NCBI GenBank assembly: GCA_021738405.1
Contig: JAIPCC010000008.1
Span: forward strand, 1-46,905
Origin: Crocinitomicaceae bacterium
GTDB lineage: Bacteria; Bacteroidota; Bacteroidia; Flavobacteriales_D; Crocinitomicaceae
Length of the DNA stretch: 46,905 nt
Direction of reading: 5' to 3'
Shown here: piece after piece, positions 9,083-19,883 of the stretch
Position numbering within the stretch: position 1 is the stretch's first letter
Layout of the letters: each line of letters opens with the position of its first letter
Made by a program: the position numbers and the translations under genes
Notes under the pieces: model-generated
Told to the model about the DNA's origin: nothing
The model's input: the letters and a program-made list of their open reading frames with translations, nothing else
Database searches by the model: none

Positions 9083-9973
9083 ATGAAAAACGTAGCAGTA
9101 ATTGGTGCAGGCACCATGGGAAATGGCATCGCACACGTCTTTGCTCAATTTGGATACAACGTCAATCTAATCGATGTTTCAGAAGCCGCCCTCGAGCGCG
9201 CCATCGGCACAATTGCTAAAAACCTCGACCGCCAAGTTGCCAAAGGCAGCCTCACCGAGGAGCAGAAAGCCCAAACACTTCAAAACCTCAAGACCTTTTC
9301 CAATATGGCTGAAGGTGTCAAAGACGTAGAACTTGTGGTAGAAGCTGCTACAGAAAACGTTGATCTCAAACTTAAAATATTCAAAGACCTCGATGCCTTT
9401 ACAGCTCCTGAGGTCATCCTCGCCACCAATACATCGTCTATCTCGATCACCAAAATTGCTGCGGTAACCAATCGCCCAGACAAGGTCATTGGCATGCACT
9501 TCATGAATCCTGTACCGGTCATGAAACTAGTTGAAATCATTCGTGGTTATTCTACTTCTGACGAGGTTACAGCGCTCATTATGGAAACCTCGCGCAGCTT
9601 GTCTAAAGTACCAGTTGAGGTCAATGACTACCCAGGTTTTGTAGCCAATCGCATCTTAATGCCCATGATCAACGAAGCCATTTATACGTTATTTGAAGGC
9701 GTTGCTGGCGTAGAAGAAATCGACACCGTCATGAAACTCGGTATGGCACACCCTATGGGGCCGCTGCAACTTGCCGACTTCATTGGTTTAGATGTTTGTT
9801 TGGCTATTTTAGAAGTCTTGCACGACGGTTTTGGCAATCCAAAATACGCGCCGTGTCCGTTGCTCGTCAATATGGTGATGGCCGGTAAAAAAGGCGTGAA
9901 GTCAGGTGAAGGTTTCTATTCTTGGACGCACGGCACTAAAGATTTAGTGGTTGCTGCCAATTTCAAGAAATAG
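9083..9973 (+). CDS. 3-hydroxybutyryl-CoA dehydrogenase (3-hydroxyacyl-CoA dehydrogenase family)
   Basis: 296 residues, the standard length of stand-alone Hbd/PaaH-type enzymes, which oxidise 3-hydroxyacyl-CoA to 3-oxoacyl-CoA with NAD(P)+ (or the reverse) in the cytoplasm. The Rossmann motif GAGTMGNGIAHVFAQFG is at residues 8-24, and the catalytic region ATNTSSISITKIA followed by GMHFMNPVPVMKLVEII carries the active-site His. The C-terminal dimerisation domain begins at DYPGFVANRILMP. ATG 9083 is preferred to GTG 9065 because a promoter element covers the latter. It is a single gene with a very short leader, and its 3' end overlaps the convergent NUDIX gene by 11 bases. Confidence 0.93.
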   Translation: MKNVAVIGAGTMGNGIAHVFAQFGYNVNLIDVSEAALERAIGTIAKNLDRQVAKGSLTEEQKAQTLQNLKTFSNMAEGVKDVELVVEAATENVDLKLKIFKDLDAFTAPEVILATNTSSISITKIAAVTNRPDKVIGMHFMNPVPVMKLVEIIRGYSTSDEVTALIMETSRSLSKVPVEVNDYPGFVANRILMPMINEAIYTLFEGVAGVEEIDTVMKLGMAHPMGPLQLADFIGLDVCLAILEVLHDGFGNPKYAPCPLLVNMVMAGKKGVKSGEGFYSWTHGTKDLVVAANFKK

Positions 9974-10415
9974 AAAAACGAGCCTCGTCGCTTTCTTTTA
10001 ATTTTTCTAAAACGATTCGATCAATCGGAAAGGTAAGTGCACTGGCTTCTAATTCCAGAAGCGGTACCCAGCGCTGCTTTTCTTGTTCGGCGGTAAATGG
10101 GATAGTATACTTTTCATCAAAAGGGAGTGCTGCGCGTTTGAGTTTCACGAGGTAGTAAAAAGCCACCAAATTGCTTTGATCGAAAGCCGATAGCTGATGA
10201 AATTCATTAACGTAGAAAAAGTCAGCGGCTGTACACTCGAGTTCAAGTTCTTCTTGGAGTTCTCTAAATAGCGCGTCTTTGATGCCTTCGCCATGTTCTA
10301 CACCTCCGCCAGGAAACTTCGTGAAAAAAGTACCAAAACGACATTCGTCTGAGAGCAGGATTTCTCCGAACTCATTTAGAATTAAAGCGTAAACACGCAG
10401 GTTGAAACGACCCAA
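9963..10415 (-). CDS. NUDIX hydrolase, TTG start directly after enolase stop
   Basis: 150 residues. NUDIX enzymes hydrolyse nucleoside diphosphate derivatives. The box reads GGVEHGEGIKDALFRELQEE then LEL, matching GX5EX7REUXEEXGU except that the usual Gly near the end is Glu; the metal-binding REXXEE glutamates are kept. There is no ATG in the N-terminal part. The only sensible start is a TTG at 10415, which follows the enolase TAA with no base between and in the same frame. Translation is probably coupled to eno by termination-reinitiation; stop readthrough would give an enolase-NUDIX fusion. Substrate unknown. Confidence 0.82.
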   Translation of the reverse strand: MGRFNLRVYALILNEFGEILLSDECRFGTFFTKFPGGGVEHGEGIKDALFRELQEELELECTAADFFYVNEFHQLSAFDQSNLVAFYYLVKLKRAALPFDEKYTIPFTAEQEKQRWVPLLELEASALTFPIDRIVLEKLKESDEARFSIS

Positions 10416-12805
<2,390 letters not shown>

Positions 12806-12819
12806 CTATAAATTTTCTC

Positions 12820-12827
12820 CAAAATTA
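12820..12827 (-). promoter_or_regulatory. Bacteroidota-type -7 element for carA
   Basis: The minus strand reads TAATTTTG, matching TAnnTTTG, 14 bases upstream of the carA ATG and downstream of the rplQ terminator. No -33 box at normal spacing was found. Confidence 0.55.
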
Positions 12828-12860
12828 CGGACTTTGTTAAAATAGGAGGGGTATAAAAAC

Positions 12861-12889
12861 AAAAAAGGCGGACATTGTCCGCCTTTTTT
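12861..12889 (-). terminator. Intrinsic terminator after rplQ
   Basis: Stem GGCGGA (12867-12872) pairs with TCCGCC (12878-12883), a short CATTG loop lies between, and A and T runs flank both sides, so on the minus strand a GC-rich stem is followed by six U. It ends the long ribosomal transcript; the symmetric T runs mean it could also work on the other strand. Confidence 0.85.
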
Positions 12890-12906
12890 ATCAACATAAT
12901 GTCAAT

Positions 12907-13569
12907 TTATTCTTCAGTTTTCTCTTCTTCAGTTGCAGTTCCAGCTTCTTCAGTTGATTCTGTAGCTGGCGTTTCTTCAACAACCTCAGCAACTGGTGCT
13001 TCTTCAACAACCTCAGCAGCCGGTGCTTCTTCAGCAACTTCAGCAACTGGTGTTTCTTCAACAACCTCAGCAGCCGGTGCTTCTTCAGCAACTTCAGCAA
13101 CTGGTGCGTCTTCAACAACTTCTGCAGTTGTTGCCGCAACACCTTCGCTAGCTTTACCACCACGACGTGAGCGACGTGTAGTTTTCTTGCTATCGTTGTT
13201 GTTGTACAATTCGTTGAAGTCAACGATTTCGATCATACACATTTCTGCGTTGTCACCTAAACGGTAACCAGTGCGGATAATACGTGTGTAACCACCATCG
13301 CGGTTTGCAATTTTTGGCGCAACTTCTCTAAATAATTCAGTGACGGCTTCTTTACTTTGTAGGTAGGAGAAGACAACACGACGAGAGTGTGTAGAATCTG
13401 TTTTTGATTTTGTGAGCAATGGCTCAACAAATACGCGCAATGATTTTGCTTTTGCAATGGTAGTAGTGATGCGCTTGTGTTCGATCAAAGAACAAGCCAT
13501 GTTTTGAAGCATTGCTTTGCGGTGGCCAGTCTTTCTTCCTAAGTGATTTACTTTATTTCCGTGTCTCAT
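12907..13569 (-). CDS. rplQ: 50S ribosomal protein bL17 with acidic repeat tail
   Basis: 220 residues. Residues 1-120 are an ordinary bL17 ([20 protein letters not shown], then [20 protein letters not shown]), which sits near the peptide exit tunnel of the large subunit. A basic linker (residues 128-140, [11 protein letters not shown]) is followed by an acidic tail: six 9-residue units of the form V-V/A-E-E-A/T-P-V/A-A-E at residues 151-204 and a Glu-rich end. Typical bacterial bL17 is about 115-130 residues, and extensions are known in Bacteroidota, but such a regular acidic repeat is unusual. Last gene of the ribosomal block, with a terminator just after it. Confidence 0.96.
   Translation of the reverse strand: MRHGNKVNHLGRKTGHRKAMLQNMACSLIEHKRITTTIAKAKSLRVFVEPLLTKSKTDSTHSRRVVFSYLQSKEAVTELFREVAPKIANRDGGYTRIIRTGYRLGDNAEMCMIEIVDFNELYNNNDSKKTTRRSRRGGKASEGVAATTAEVVEDAPVAEVAEEAPAAEVVEETPVAEVAEEAPAAEVVEEAPVAEVVEETPATESTEEAGTATEEEKTEE
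12958..13119 (-). repeat. Six tandem 27-bp units inside rplQ
   Basis: Six in-frame 27-base units encode [45 protein letters not shown] and VVEETPATE. Units 2 and 4 are identical as protein, giving a partial 54-base higher-order period. Length can probably vary by slippage or recombination between strains. Confidence 0.85.
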
Positions 13570-13580
13570 GACTTAAAATC

Positions 13581-14573
13581 TTAATCTCTGTCTAATTTAT
13601 ATTTTGCGACATTCATCCCGAAAGTCAAGCCTTTGCTATCGACGAGGTCTTCTAGCTCAGTAAGTGATTTCTTGCCGAAGTTTCTGAATTTCAATAAGTC
13701 AGATTTGGCATAGGATACGAGGTCTCCAAGTGTTTCTACGTCTGCAGCTTTCAAGCAATTGAGGGCACGAACTGAAAGGTCCATGTCTACCAATTTGGTC
13801 TTAAGTAACTGACGCATGTGTAGTGATGTTTCGTCGAATTCTTCTGATTCAGCTTTGATCTCACTGTCTAAAGTGATGCGCTCATCAGAGAACAACATGA
13901 AGTGGTGAATCAAAATTTTAGCAGCTTCTTTCAAGGCATCTTTCGGATGAATAGAACCATCTGTTTTGATGTGGAAAACCAATTTCTCGTAGTCAGTTTT
14001 TTGCTCAACACGGTAGTTTTCAATACTGTACTGAACATTGACGATCGGTGTGAAAATAGAGTCGATGCTAATTGTTCCGAAAGGTGCGTTAGCAGATTTG
14101 TTCTCATCTGCAGGTACATAACCACGACCTTTAACAATCGTGAGTTCCATTTCAAATTTAACTGAAGACTCCATGTTACAAATAACGAGGTCAGGGTTCA
14201 AGACCTGAAATGCACTTGTAAATTTACCGAGATCACCGGCAGTGAGTTGTTGTTGGTTGCTAACTGAAACAATAACAGTTTCAGTGTCTGTTCCTTCGAT
14301 CTGACGCTTGAAGCGTACTTGCTTGAGGTTCAAAACAATTTCTGTAACGTCTTCTACAATACCTTTGAGGGTAGTGAATTCGTGGTCTGCACCCTGAATT
14401 TTAATAGACGAAATTGCAAAACCTTCTAAGGAAGAAAGCAAAATTCGACGGAGGGAGTTACCAATGGTAATTCCGTAGCCCGGTTCTAGCGGACGAAACT
14501 CAAATTCTCCGTTGAAATCATCGGAGTTGAGCATGATAACCTTGTCAGGTTTTTGAAAATCCAATATTGCCAT
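13581..14573 (-). CDS. rpoA: DNA-directed RNA polymerase alpha subunit
   Basis: 330 residues, full length. The N-terminal assembly domain contains [20 protein letters not shown] and the C-terminal domain, which contacts upstream DNA and activators, contains [19 protein letters not shown] and [13 protein letters not shown] with its helix-hairpin-helix. Two alpha subunits nucleate core polymerase. It sits between rpsD and rplQ as in most bacteria, 16 bases after rpsD and 11 before rplQ, so it is made from the ribosomal transcript. Confidence 0.98.
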   Translation of the reverse strand: MAILDFQKPDKVIMLNSDDFNGEFEFRPLEPGYGITIGNSLRRILLSSLEGFAISSIKIQGADHEFTTLKGIVEDVTEIVLNLKQVRFKRQIEGTDTETVIVSVSNQQQLTAGDLGKFTSAFQVLNPDLVICNMESSVKFEMELTIVKGRGYVPADENKSANAPFGTISIDSIFTPIVNVQYSIENYRVEQKTDYEKLVFHIKTDGSIHPKDALKEAAKILIHHFMLFSDERITLDSEIKAESEEFDETSLHMRQLLKTKLVDMDLSVRALNCLKAADVETLGDLVSYAKSDLLKFRNFGKKSLTELEDLVDSKGLTFGMNVAKYKLDRD

Positions 14574-14589
14574 TTTCTATCGCTTAGGG

Positions 14590-15198
14590 TTATTTAGAAT
14601 ACAATTCGACGATCAATTGCTCGCGAATATTTTCTGGGATCATTTCTCTTGCAGGTAAGTTTAATAATTTACCGCTCATGCTTGATGAATCCCAATCAAG
14701 CCAATCGTATGTTTTATTGCTAGCAGTAAGTGAACCTGTAATAGCTTCTAAAGACTTTGATTTTTCGCGAACGCCTACGACGTCACCGATACGCAAAGTA
14801 TATGAAGGAATATTTACAACTTCTCCGTTAACTGTAATGTGTTTGTGAGAAACAAGCTGACGTGCGCCACGACGAGTAGGAGAGATACCTAAGCGGTAAA
14901 CTGTGTTGTCTAAGCGAGCTTCGCAAAGTTGCAATAACACTTCACCGGTAATACCTTTCATGCGTGATGCTTTCTCAAACATGTTTGCAAACTGACGCTC
15001 AAGAATTCCGTAAGTGTACTTCGCTTTTTGCTTTTCACCTAACTGAACTGCGTATTCAGATTGCTTGCCACCTCTTCTTTTGGATGGACCGTGTTGTCCT
15101 GGGCCGTAATTTCTTCTTTCCAAGGATTTGTCTGGGCCAAAAATTGGATCGCGGAAACGACGCGCAATTTTTGATTTGGGACCTCTGTATCTTGCCAT
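14590..15198 (-). CDS. rpsD: 30S ribosomal protein uS4
   Basis: 202 residues. A primary 16S rRNA binder that starts assembly of the 30S body. The N-terminal region [20 protein letters not shown] lacks the four-Cys zinc site of some uS4 forms. The S4 RNA-binding domain reads [20 protein letters not shown] then [20 protein letters not shown]. The gene is preceded by a 75-base gap with a strong predicted RNA fold (15214-15259), where feedback control by uS4 itself would be expected by analogy with other bacteria. Confidence 0.98.
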   Translation of the reverse strand: MARYRGPKSKIARRFRDPIFGPDKSLERRNYGPGQHGPSKRRGGKQSEYAVQLGEKQKAKYTYGILERQFANMFEKASRMKGITGEVLLQLCEARLDNTVYRLGISPTRRGARQLVSHKHITVNGEVVNIPSYTLRIGDVVGVREKSKSLEAITGSLTASNKTYDWLDWDSSSMSGKLLNLPAREMIPENIREQLIVELYSK

Positions 15199-15213
15199 TA
15201 TAAATAAAATTGT

Positions 15214-15259
15214 GCAGGCGTCATGAATTAAGGCATTCCTTCGATGACAATAAGCCCGC
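15214..15259 (-). promoter_or_regulatory. Structured leader RNA before rpsD (candidate uS4 autoregulatory element)
   Basis: On the mRNA strand GCGGGC (15259-15254) pairs with GCCTGC (15219-15214) with one G-U pair; inside, after a TTATT bulge, GTCAT (15248-15244) pairs with ATGAC (15224-15220), and AAGG (15241-15238) pairs with CCTT (15233-15230) around an AATG loop. The helices nest into one bulged stem ending 15 bases before the rpsD ATG. Leaders controlled by uS4 have been proposed in Bacteroidota; I infer this is one but could not compare it to a model. Confidence 0.55.
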
Positions 15260-15273
15260 AGGTTAAAAAAAAA

Positions 15274-15660
15274 CTATACTCTTCTTCTTTTTGGAGGACG
15301 ACAACCGTTGTGTGGCATTGGTGTCACGTCAACGATTTCTGTTACTTCAATGCCTGAATTGTGAAGGGCACGGATCGCAGACTCACGTCCTGCTCCTGGG
15401 CCTTTTACAAATACACGCACTCTACGTAGTCCGAAGTCATGTGCTTCTTTTGATGCGTCTTCTGCTGCGATTTGTGCAGCATAAGGCGTGTTCTTTTTAG
15501 AACCTTTGAAGCCCATCTTGCCTGCAGATGACCAAGAGATCACTTGTCCGGCATTGTTCGTTAAAGAAATGATGATGTTATTGAAACTCGCTTGGATATG
15601 CGCTTCTCCGGCAGCATCAACTTTAACGTTCTTCTTCTTTTTTTGGTTTGCTTTTGCCAT
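15274..15660 (-). CDS. rpsK: 30S ribosomal protein uS11
   Basis: 128 residues. A platform protein of the 30S subunit near the mRNA exit. A lysine-rich N-terminus ([13 protein letters not shown]) precedes the family core; [13 protein letters not shown] and the C-terminal [15 protein letters not shown] are diagnostic. It follows rpsM by 18 bases and precedes rpsD, but the gap to rpsD is unusually long for this block and holds a predicted RNA structure. Confidence 0.98.
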   Translation of the reverse strand: MAKANQKKKKNVKVDAAGEAHIQASFNNIIISLTNNAGQVISWSSAGKMGFKGSKKNTPYAAQIAAEDASKEAHDFGLRRVRVFVKGPGAGRESAIRALHNSGIEVTEIVDVTPMPHNGCRPPKRRRV

Positions 15661-15678
15661 TTTATTGGGAACTAGTTA

Positions 15679-16053
15679 TTATTTAGTTGCTTTTTTCTTG
15701 TTCGCAACAGTCTTACGTTTTCCTTTACGTGTGCGAGAGTTGTTTTTGGTTCTTTGACCACGAAGCGGTAAGCCTAAACGGTGACGAATTCCGCGCTGAC
15801 ATCCGATGTCCATGAGGCGCTTGATGTTCAACTGAACTTCTGAGCGCAACTGACCTTCCGTTTTGATTTCATTAACGGTGTTACGAATAGCGGCTAATTG
15901 GTCATCGTTCCAATCCTGGACTTTGATGTTTTCATCAATACCGTTTGTGTTCAAAATCATTTGAGCTTTACTTCTACCGATTCCGTAGATGTAAGTCAAG
16001 CCAATGACTCCTCTTTTGTTTTTTGGTAAATCTATACCTGCAATACGTGCCAT
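15679..16053 (-). CDS. rpsM: 30S ribosomal protein uS13
   Basis: 124 residues. A 30S head protein that contacts the P-site tRNA and the large subunit. Diagnostic segments: [20 protein letters not shown] at the start, YGIGRSKAQ, and [20 protein letters not shown] with a very basic tail reaching between subunits. Placed between rpmJ and rpsK in the usual infA-rpmJ-rpsM-rpsK-rpsD-rpoA-rplQ order. Confidence 0.98.
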   Translation of the reverse strand: MARIAGIDLPKNKRGVIGLTYIYGIGRSKAQMILNTNGIDENIKVQDWNDDQLAAIRNTVNEIKTEGQLRSEVQLNIKRLMDIGCQRGIRHRLGLPLRGQRTKNNSRTRKGKRKTVANKKKATK

Positions 16054-16063
16054 ATACTTATAA

Positions 16064-16180
16064 TTATCCTTGACGTTGTTTTAATTTCGGATTCTTCTTG
16101 TTGATCACGTAAATTTTACCTTTACGCTTCACAATCTTGCAATCTGCAGTTCTCTTTTTAACTGATGCTCTGACTTTCAT
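16064..16180 (-). CDS. rpmJ: 50S ribosomal protein bL36
   Basis: 38 residues, translated by hand: it begins [20 protein letters not shown] and ends [10 protein letters not shown] small late-assembly protein of the 50S. The classical zinc-ligand set (three Cys, one His) is reduced to a single Cys at residue 14, so this is the zinc-free form. It lies 10 bases before rpsM and 8 after infA. Confidence 0.95.
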   Translation of the reverse strand: MKVRASVKKRTADCKIVKRKGKIYVINKKNPKLKQRQG

Positions 16181-16188
16181 AATTCTAG

Positions 16189-16407
16189 TTATTTGTATCT
16201 AAAAGATATTCTACCTTTTGTTAAATCATAAGGAGACATTTCTACTTTAACGCGGTCTCCAGGAAGTATTTTAATGTAAAACATGCGCATTTTGCCAGAA
16301 ATATGAGCAGTGATGACATGTCCGTTTTCGAGTTCTACTCTAAACATTGCGTTGGGCAAAGCCTCGAGTATTGTGCCGTCTTGTTCTATGGAAGTTTGTT
16401 TTGCCAT
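16189..16407 (-). CDS. infA: Translation initiation factor IF-1
   Basis: 72 residues, the standard length. IF-1 binds the ribosomal A site during initiation together with IF-2 and IF-3. The OB-fold sequence is plain: [34 protein letters not shown], and [20 protein letters not shown]. It starts 3 bases after the secY stop, the normal secY-infA-rpmJ junction in Bacteroidota, with no adk or map gene in between. Confidence 0.98.
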   Translation of the reverse strand: MAKQTSIEQDGTILEALPNAMFRVELENGHVITAHISGKMRMFYIKILPGDRVKVEMSPYDLTKGRISFRYK

Positions 16408-16410
16408 ATT

Positions 16411-17757
16411 TTACATTCCAGATAATTCGTTAGCACCTCTACGACCTCTTACACGTGTACCGTCCATGAGTGAATCCATGTTGCGGTTTAATTGGTAAGT
16501 TTCGATTTGTTGGAGGGTATCGAGGACAACACCAACCATGATCAAGATGGAAGTTCCACCAAAGAACATGGCAAAGCTGTCATTGACACCTGCTAGTTTT
16601 GCAATTGAAGGCAAAATAGCAATCATTGCAAGGAACAAAGATCCTGGGAAAGTGATGCGAGAAACGACTTGATCGACGTGCTCAGCTGTTTCTTCACCTG
16701 GACGAACCCCTGGGATAAAACCACCAGACTTTTTGAGGTCATCGGCGATTTTGCTTGGGTTGATCATAATAGCGGTGTAGAAGTATGTGAACACTACAAT
16801 TAAAATAACCAAAAGAAGGTTGTAGCTAAAACCGTATGGGTCTCCAAGGGTTTTGGTCAACCAACCACCGTTTTGATCTTGCGTCACTCCTTGATAAACC
16901 ATCATTGGGATGGTCATAATTGCTTGCGCAAAAATGATAGGCATTACACCACTTGCGTTGATTTTGATAGGCAAGTAGTTGCGTGCACCGTTTACATCTT
17001 CCATTGCTCTGGCACCGGCAACGCGCTTCGCTGTATTCAGCGGAATGCGTCGGACACCTTGCACAATGAGGATAGTGATGAGGATGATCAAGAAGAACAT
17101 CACGATTTCCAATACCAAACGAATGAGGTTACCCGCTTCAACTGATTTACCAAATTCTGCAAAGAATGCACCTGGTAAGCGAGAGAGGATACCTACTGTA
17201 ATGAGTAGAGAAATACCGTTTCCAATACCGCGCTCCGTAATGCGTTCTCCAAGCCATACAGCAAACATAGACCCTGCAATTAACAACATAATGGTTTGTG
17301 TCCACCAAAATGTATCAGGGTTGTCTGGCATTGCGTTTTTGTTACTTACGTAAAGTGTAAGGTAACTTGGGGCTTGCAAAGCACAAATGACAATTGTCAA
17401 GAGACGGGTATAGTTATTGATTTGCTTTCTGCCTGATTCTCCTTCATTTTGCATTTTTTGAACCGCTGGAACAGCCATTCCTAACAATTGCATGATGATG
17501 GAGGCACTGATGTAAGGCATGATGCCAAGTGCCATGATCGAAGCATTGGTGAATCCTCCACCGGAAAATACGGAGAGGATACTTTCTAGAAAGTTTTGGT
17601 CTGTCGCCGTGCTTGTCAGGGCATCGTACTTGACGCCTGGCAAAATCACGAAGGATCCTACTCGGTAAGTAAGAATAAGGCCAAGTGTCAAGAGTATGCG
17701 CTTGCGCAGCTCTTCAACTTTCCAGATATTTTGCAGGTTGGTTATTAATCGTTTCAT
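16411..17757 (-). CDS. secY: Protein translocase subunit SecY
   Basis: 448 residues with ten predicted membrane helices. It forms the protein-conducting channel with SecE and SecG (secG is at 46331 in this window). Recognisable parts: RILLTLGLILTYRVGSFVIL in helix 1, the plug region after FSGGGFTNASIMALGIMPYI, and the cytoplasmic loop KSGGFIPGVRPGEET that binds SecA and the ribosome. It follows rplO by 20 bases. Nothing suggests a second or accessory SecY. Confidence 0.98.
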   Translation of the reverse strand: MKRLITNLQNIWKVEELRKRILLTLGLILTYRVGSFVILPGVKYDALTSTATDQNFLESILSVFSGGGFTNASIMALGIMPYISASIIMQLLGMAVPAVQKMQNEGESGRKQINNYTRLLTIVICALQAPSYLTLYVSNKNAMPDNPDTFWWTQTIMLLIAGSMFAVWLGERITERGIGNGISLLITVGILSRLPGAFFAEFGKSVEAGNLIRLVLEIVMFFLIILITILIVQGVRRIPLNTAKRVAGARAMEDVNGARNYLPIKINASGVMPIIFAQAIMTIPMMVYQGVTQDQNGGWLTKTLGDPYGFSYNLLLVILIVVFTYFYTAIMINPSKIADDLKKSGGFIPGVRPGEETAEHVDQVVSRITFPGSLFLAMIAILPSIAKLAGVNDSFAMFFGGTSILIMVGVVLDTLQQIETYQLNRNMDSLMDGTRVRGRRGANELSGM

Positions 17758-17777
17758 CTAAAAGCGTGCAAAGATAG

Positions 17778-18224
17778 TTAGATTTTTGTACATGTACCAC
17801 CTAAAGCTTCAATTGCAGCAATTGCTGTTGTTGAAAAACCGTTAGCAGATATGTTCACTTTTGCTTTTAAGTCACCACGACCAAGTACTTTGACGAGCTC
17901 GTTGTTGGATAAAAGACCGTTCTCACGCATGACTTCTGGAGTGATATCCAAGATGCCTTTTACGCTGGCGAGGTTTTCGATGATATCGAGGTTAATGGCT
18001 TTATATTCAACACGATTGATGTTTTTAAAACCAAATTTCGGTACACGACGTTGCAAAGGCATTTGTCCACCTTCAAAACCAATTTTGGTTTTGTAACCAG
18101 AACGAGATTTTGCACCCTTGTGTCCACGTGTGGAGGTACCACCGCGTCCTGATCCTTGACCACGACCGATACGCTTTTCCGCTTTGATCGAGCCTGCTGC
18201 TGGTGTAAGATTATGTAATTCCAT
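17778..18224 (-). CDS. rplO: 50S ribosomal protein uL15
   Basis: 148 residues. A 50S core protein that stabilises 23S rRNA near the peptidyl transferase region. The glycine- and arginine-rich N-terminus RIGRGQGSGRGGTSTRGHKG enters the rRNA, and the C-terminal globular part ends ALGGTCTKI. It follows rpmD by 12 bases and precedes secY, as in the spc operon of most bacteria. Confidence 0.98.
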   Translation of the reverse strand: MELHNLTPAAGSIKAEKRIGRGQGSGRGGTSTRGHKGAKSRSGYKTKIGFEGGQMPLQRRVPKFGFKNINRVEYKAINLDIIENLASVKGILDITPEVMRENGLLSNNELVKVLGRGDLKAKVNISANGFSTTAIAAIEALGGTCTKI

Positions 18225-18236
18225 TTCTTTCTTAGT

Positions 18237-18416
18237 CTATTGTTCCACTACTAGAATAAGGTGTTTTACCTTATTCACCATTCCCATAATTTGAGGGGTT
18301 ACCTCTTTTTCTATAACTTGGTTCAAGCGACGAAAACCTAAAGCTTGGATTGTAGCTTTTTGATCAGCTGGACGCTTGATCGCACTTTTCACGAGTTTGA
18401 TTTTGATTGTGCTCAT
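18237..18416 (-). CDS. rpmD: 50S ribosomal protein uL30
   Basis: 59 residues, translated by hand: it begins MSTIKIKLVKSAIKRPADQK, contains ALGFRRLNQ, and ends KHLILVVEQ. The ferredoxin-like uL30 fold has the typical bacterial short length. It is 11 bases after rpsE and 12 before rplO. Confidence 0.96.
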   Translation of the reverse strand: MSTIKIKLVKSAIKRPADQKATIQALGFRRLNQVIEKEVTPQIMGMVNKVKHLILVVEQ

Positions 18417-18427
18417 TGCTGAATATT

Positions 18428-18946
18428 TTAACCGTTGAATACTTTATCAAGGGAAATTCCACGTTGACGAGCAACTGCAACTGCATCGCGCATGTTTGAA
18501 AGTGCGTCCATAGTTGCTTTTACTACGTTGTGTGGGTTAGATGATCCTTGAGATTTTGCCAATACATTGTGTACGCCAACGCTTTCGAGTACAGCGCGCA
18601 TCGCACCACCGGCGATAACACCAGTACCTTCAGTAGCTGGCTTGAGGAATACCTCAGCACCACCAAATTTACCTTTTTGTTCGTGCGGTACAGTACCTCT
18701 AAGAATAGGAACTTTGATCAAGTTTTTCTTAGCGTCGTCGATGCCTTTAGTAATGGCTTCGGTAACTTCTTTCGCTTTACCAAGACCATGACCTACAACA
18801 CCGTGTTCGTCACCAACTACAACAATAGCTGAGAAACTGAACGTACGACCACCTTTAGTTACTTTGGTAACACGGTTTACAGCTACGAGTTTGTCTTTTA
18901 ACTCGATATCCGCTGATTTCACTCTGTTTACGATTTGTGCTGCCAT
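18428..18946 (-). CDS. rpsE: 30S ribosomal protein uS5
   Basis: 172 residues. It helps set decoding accuracy and mRNA unwinding at the entry channel. The double-stranded RNA-binding-like N-domain reads [20 protein letters not shown] then [17 protein letters not shown], and the C-domain contains [20 protein letters not shown]. All standard; 5 bases after rplR. Confidence 0.98.
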   Translation of the reverse strand: MAAQIVNRVKSADIELKDKLVAVNRVTKVTKGGRTFSFSAIVVVGDEHGVVGHGLGKAKEVTEAITKGIDDAKKNLIKVPILRGTVPHEQKGKFGGAEVFLKPATEGTGVIAGGAMRAVLESVGVHNVLAKSQGSSNPHNVVKATMDALSNMRDAVAVARQRGISLDKVFNG

Positions 18947-18951
18947 TTTTC

Positions 18952-19305
18952 TTAAAATTTGAGTCCTCCTTCACGTGCTGAATCAGCCAAGGATTTAATT
19001 CTACCATGATACAAGTAACCATTGCGGTCAAAAACTACGCGTTCTACACCTGCTTTTTGAGCAACTTCTGCGATTTTCTTTCCGACAACTACTGCCTGAT
19101 TAACTTTGTTAACTTTTTGCGCATCATCCATTTTGAGTGAACCAGCAGAGGCAAGCGTACGACCTGTGTTGTCGTCGATTACTTGCGCATAAATTTGCTT
19201 GTTACTTCTGAATACTGTAAGACGCGGAATAGCTGAAGTACCGAAAATTTTCTTTCTAATTCTTCGCTTGATTTTTGCTCTTCTTAAAACTTTATTTAGT
19301 GCCAT
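18952..19305 (-). CDS. rplR: 50S ribosomal protein uL18
   Basis: 117 residues. It binds 5S rRNA in the central protuberance with uL5 and bL25. Basic N-terminus ([20 protein letters not shown]), then [18 protein letters not shown] and the C-terminal [20 protein letters not shown] that contacts 5S rRNA. It lies 11 bases after rplF and 5 before rpsE. Confidence 0.98.
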   Translation of the reverse strand: MALNKVLRRAKIKRRIRKKIFGTSAIPRLTVFRSNKQIYAQVIDDNTGRTLASAGSLKMDDAQKVNKVNQAVVVGKKIAEVAQKAGVERVVFDRNGYLYHGRIKSLADSAREGGLKF

Positions 19306-19316
19306 AATTCTTTCGA

Positions 19317-19871
19317 TTATTTTTTACCTGCTGACTTACCAGCTTTTCTACGAATTTCTTCACCTACAAAGCGGATACCTTTTCCTTTGTATGGTTCAGG
19401 TTTTCTGAAAGAGCGAATCTTGGCTGCAACTTGACCGAGTAATTGCTTGTCGTGTGACTCTAGTGTGACGACTGGTGCTTTACCTTTTTCAGTTACAGTG
19501 GTAACGTTCACTTCTTTCGGGATTTCCAAAATAATGGCATGTGAAAATCCGAGGGCTAATTCGAGTTGTTGACCAACTGCGTTGGCACGGTAACCAACTC
19601 CAATTACTTCCATTGCTTTTTTGAATCCTTCTGATACACCGTGGATCATGTTGAATACCAAAGCGCGGTATAAACCATGCTTGGAACGGTGATCTGGTGC
19701 GTCAGTAGCACGCGCAAAAGTAATGACGTTATCTTCAATGCTTACACTTACCGAAGCATCAATGTGTTGTGTTAATTCGCCTTTTTTCCCTTTAACCGTG
19801 ATCACGGAATCTTTCAACGTCACTTCGACGCCGCTAGGGATTGTTATAGGTGCTTTTCCAATTCTTGACAT
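19317..19871 (-). CDS. rplF: 50S ribosomal protein uL6
   Basis: 184 residues made of two similar alpha-beta domains. It lies near the factor-binding site and the sarcin-ricin loop. Start [20 protein letters not shown]; the signature [20 protein letters not shown] is near the C-terminus, followed by a basic tail. 12 bases after rpsH. Confidence 0.98.
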   Translation of the reverse strand: MSRIGKAPITIPSGVEVTLKDSVITVKGKKGELTQHIDASVSVSIEDNVITFARATDAPDHRSKHGLYRALVFNMIHGVSEGFKKAMEVIGVGYRANAVGQQLELALGFSHAIILEIPKEVNVTTVTEKGKAPVVTLESHDKQLLGQVAAKIRSFRKPEPYKGKGIRFVGEEIRRKAGKSAGKK

Positions 19872-19883
19872 TGCTCTTAATTT

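Noticed and set aside
12958-13119. Possible CRISPR-like repeat array
   Set aside because: Units are contiguous, in frame, with no spacers; they encode the bL17 tail.
12875-13267. Plus-strand open frame rich in Ser/Thr/Ala repeats
   Set aside because: It is the antisense of the rplQ repeat tail; its repeats come from the 27-base units of bL17.
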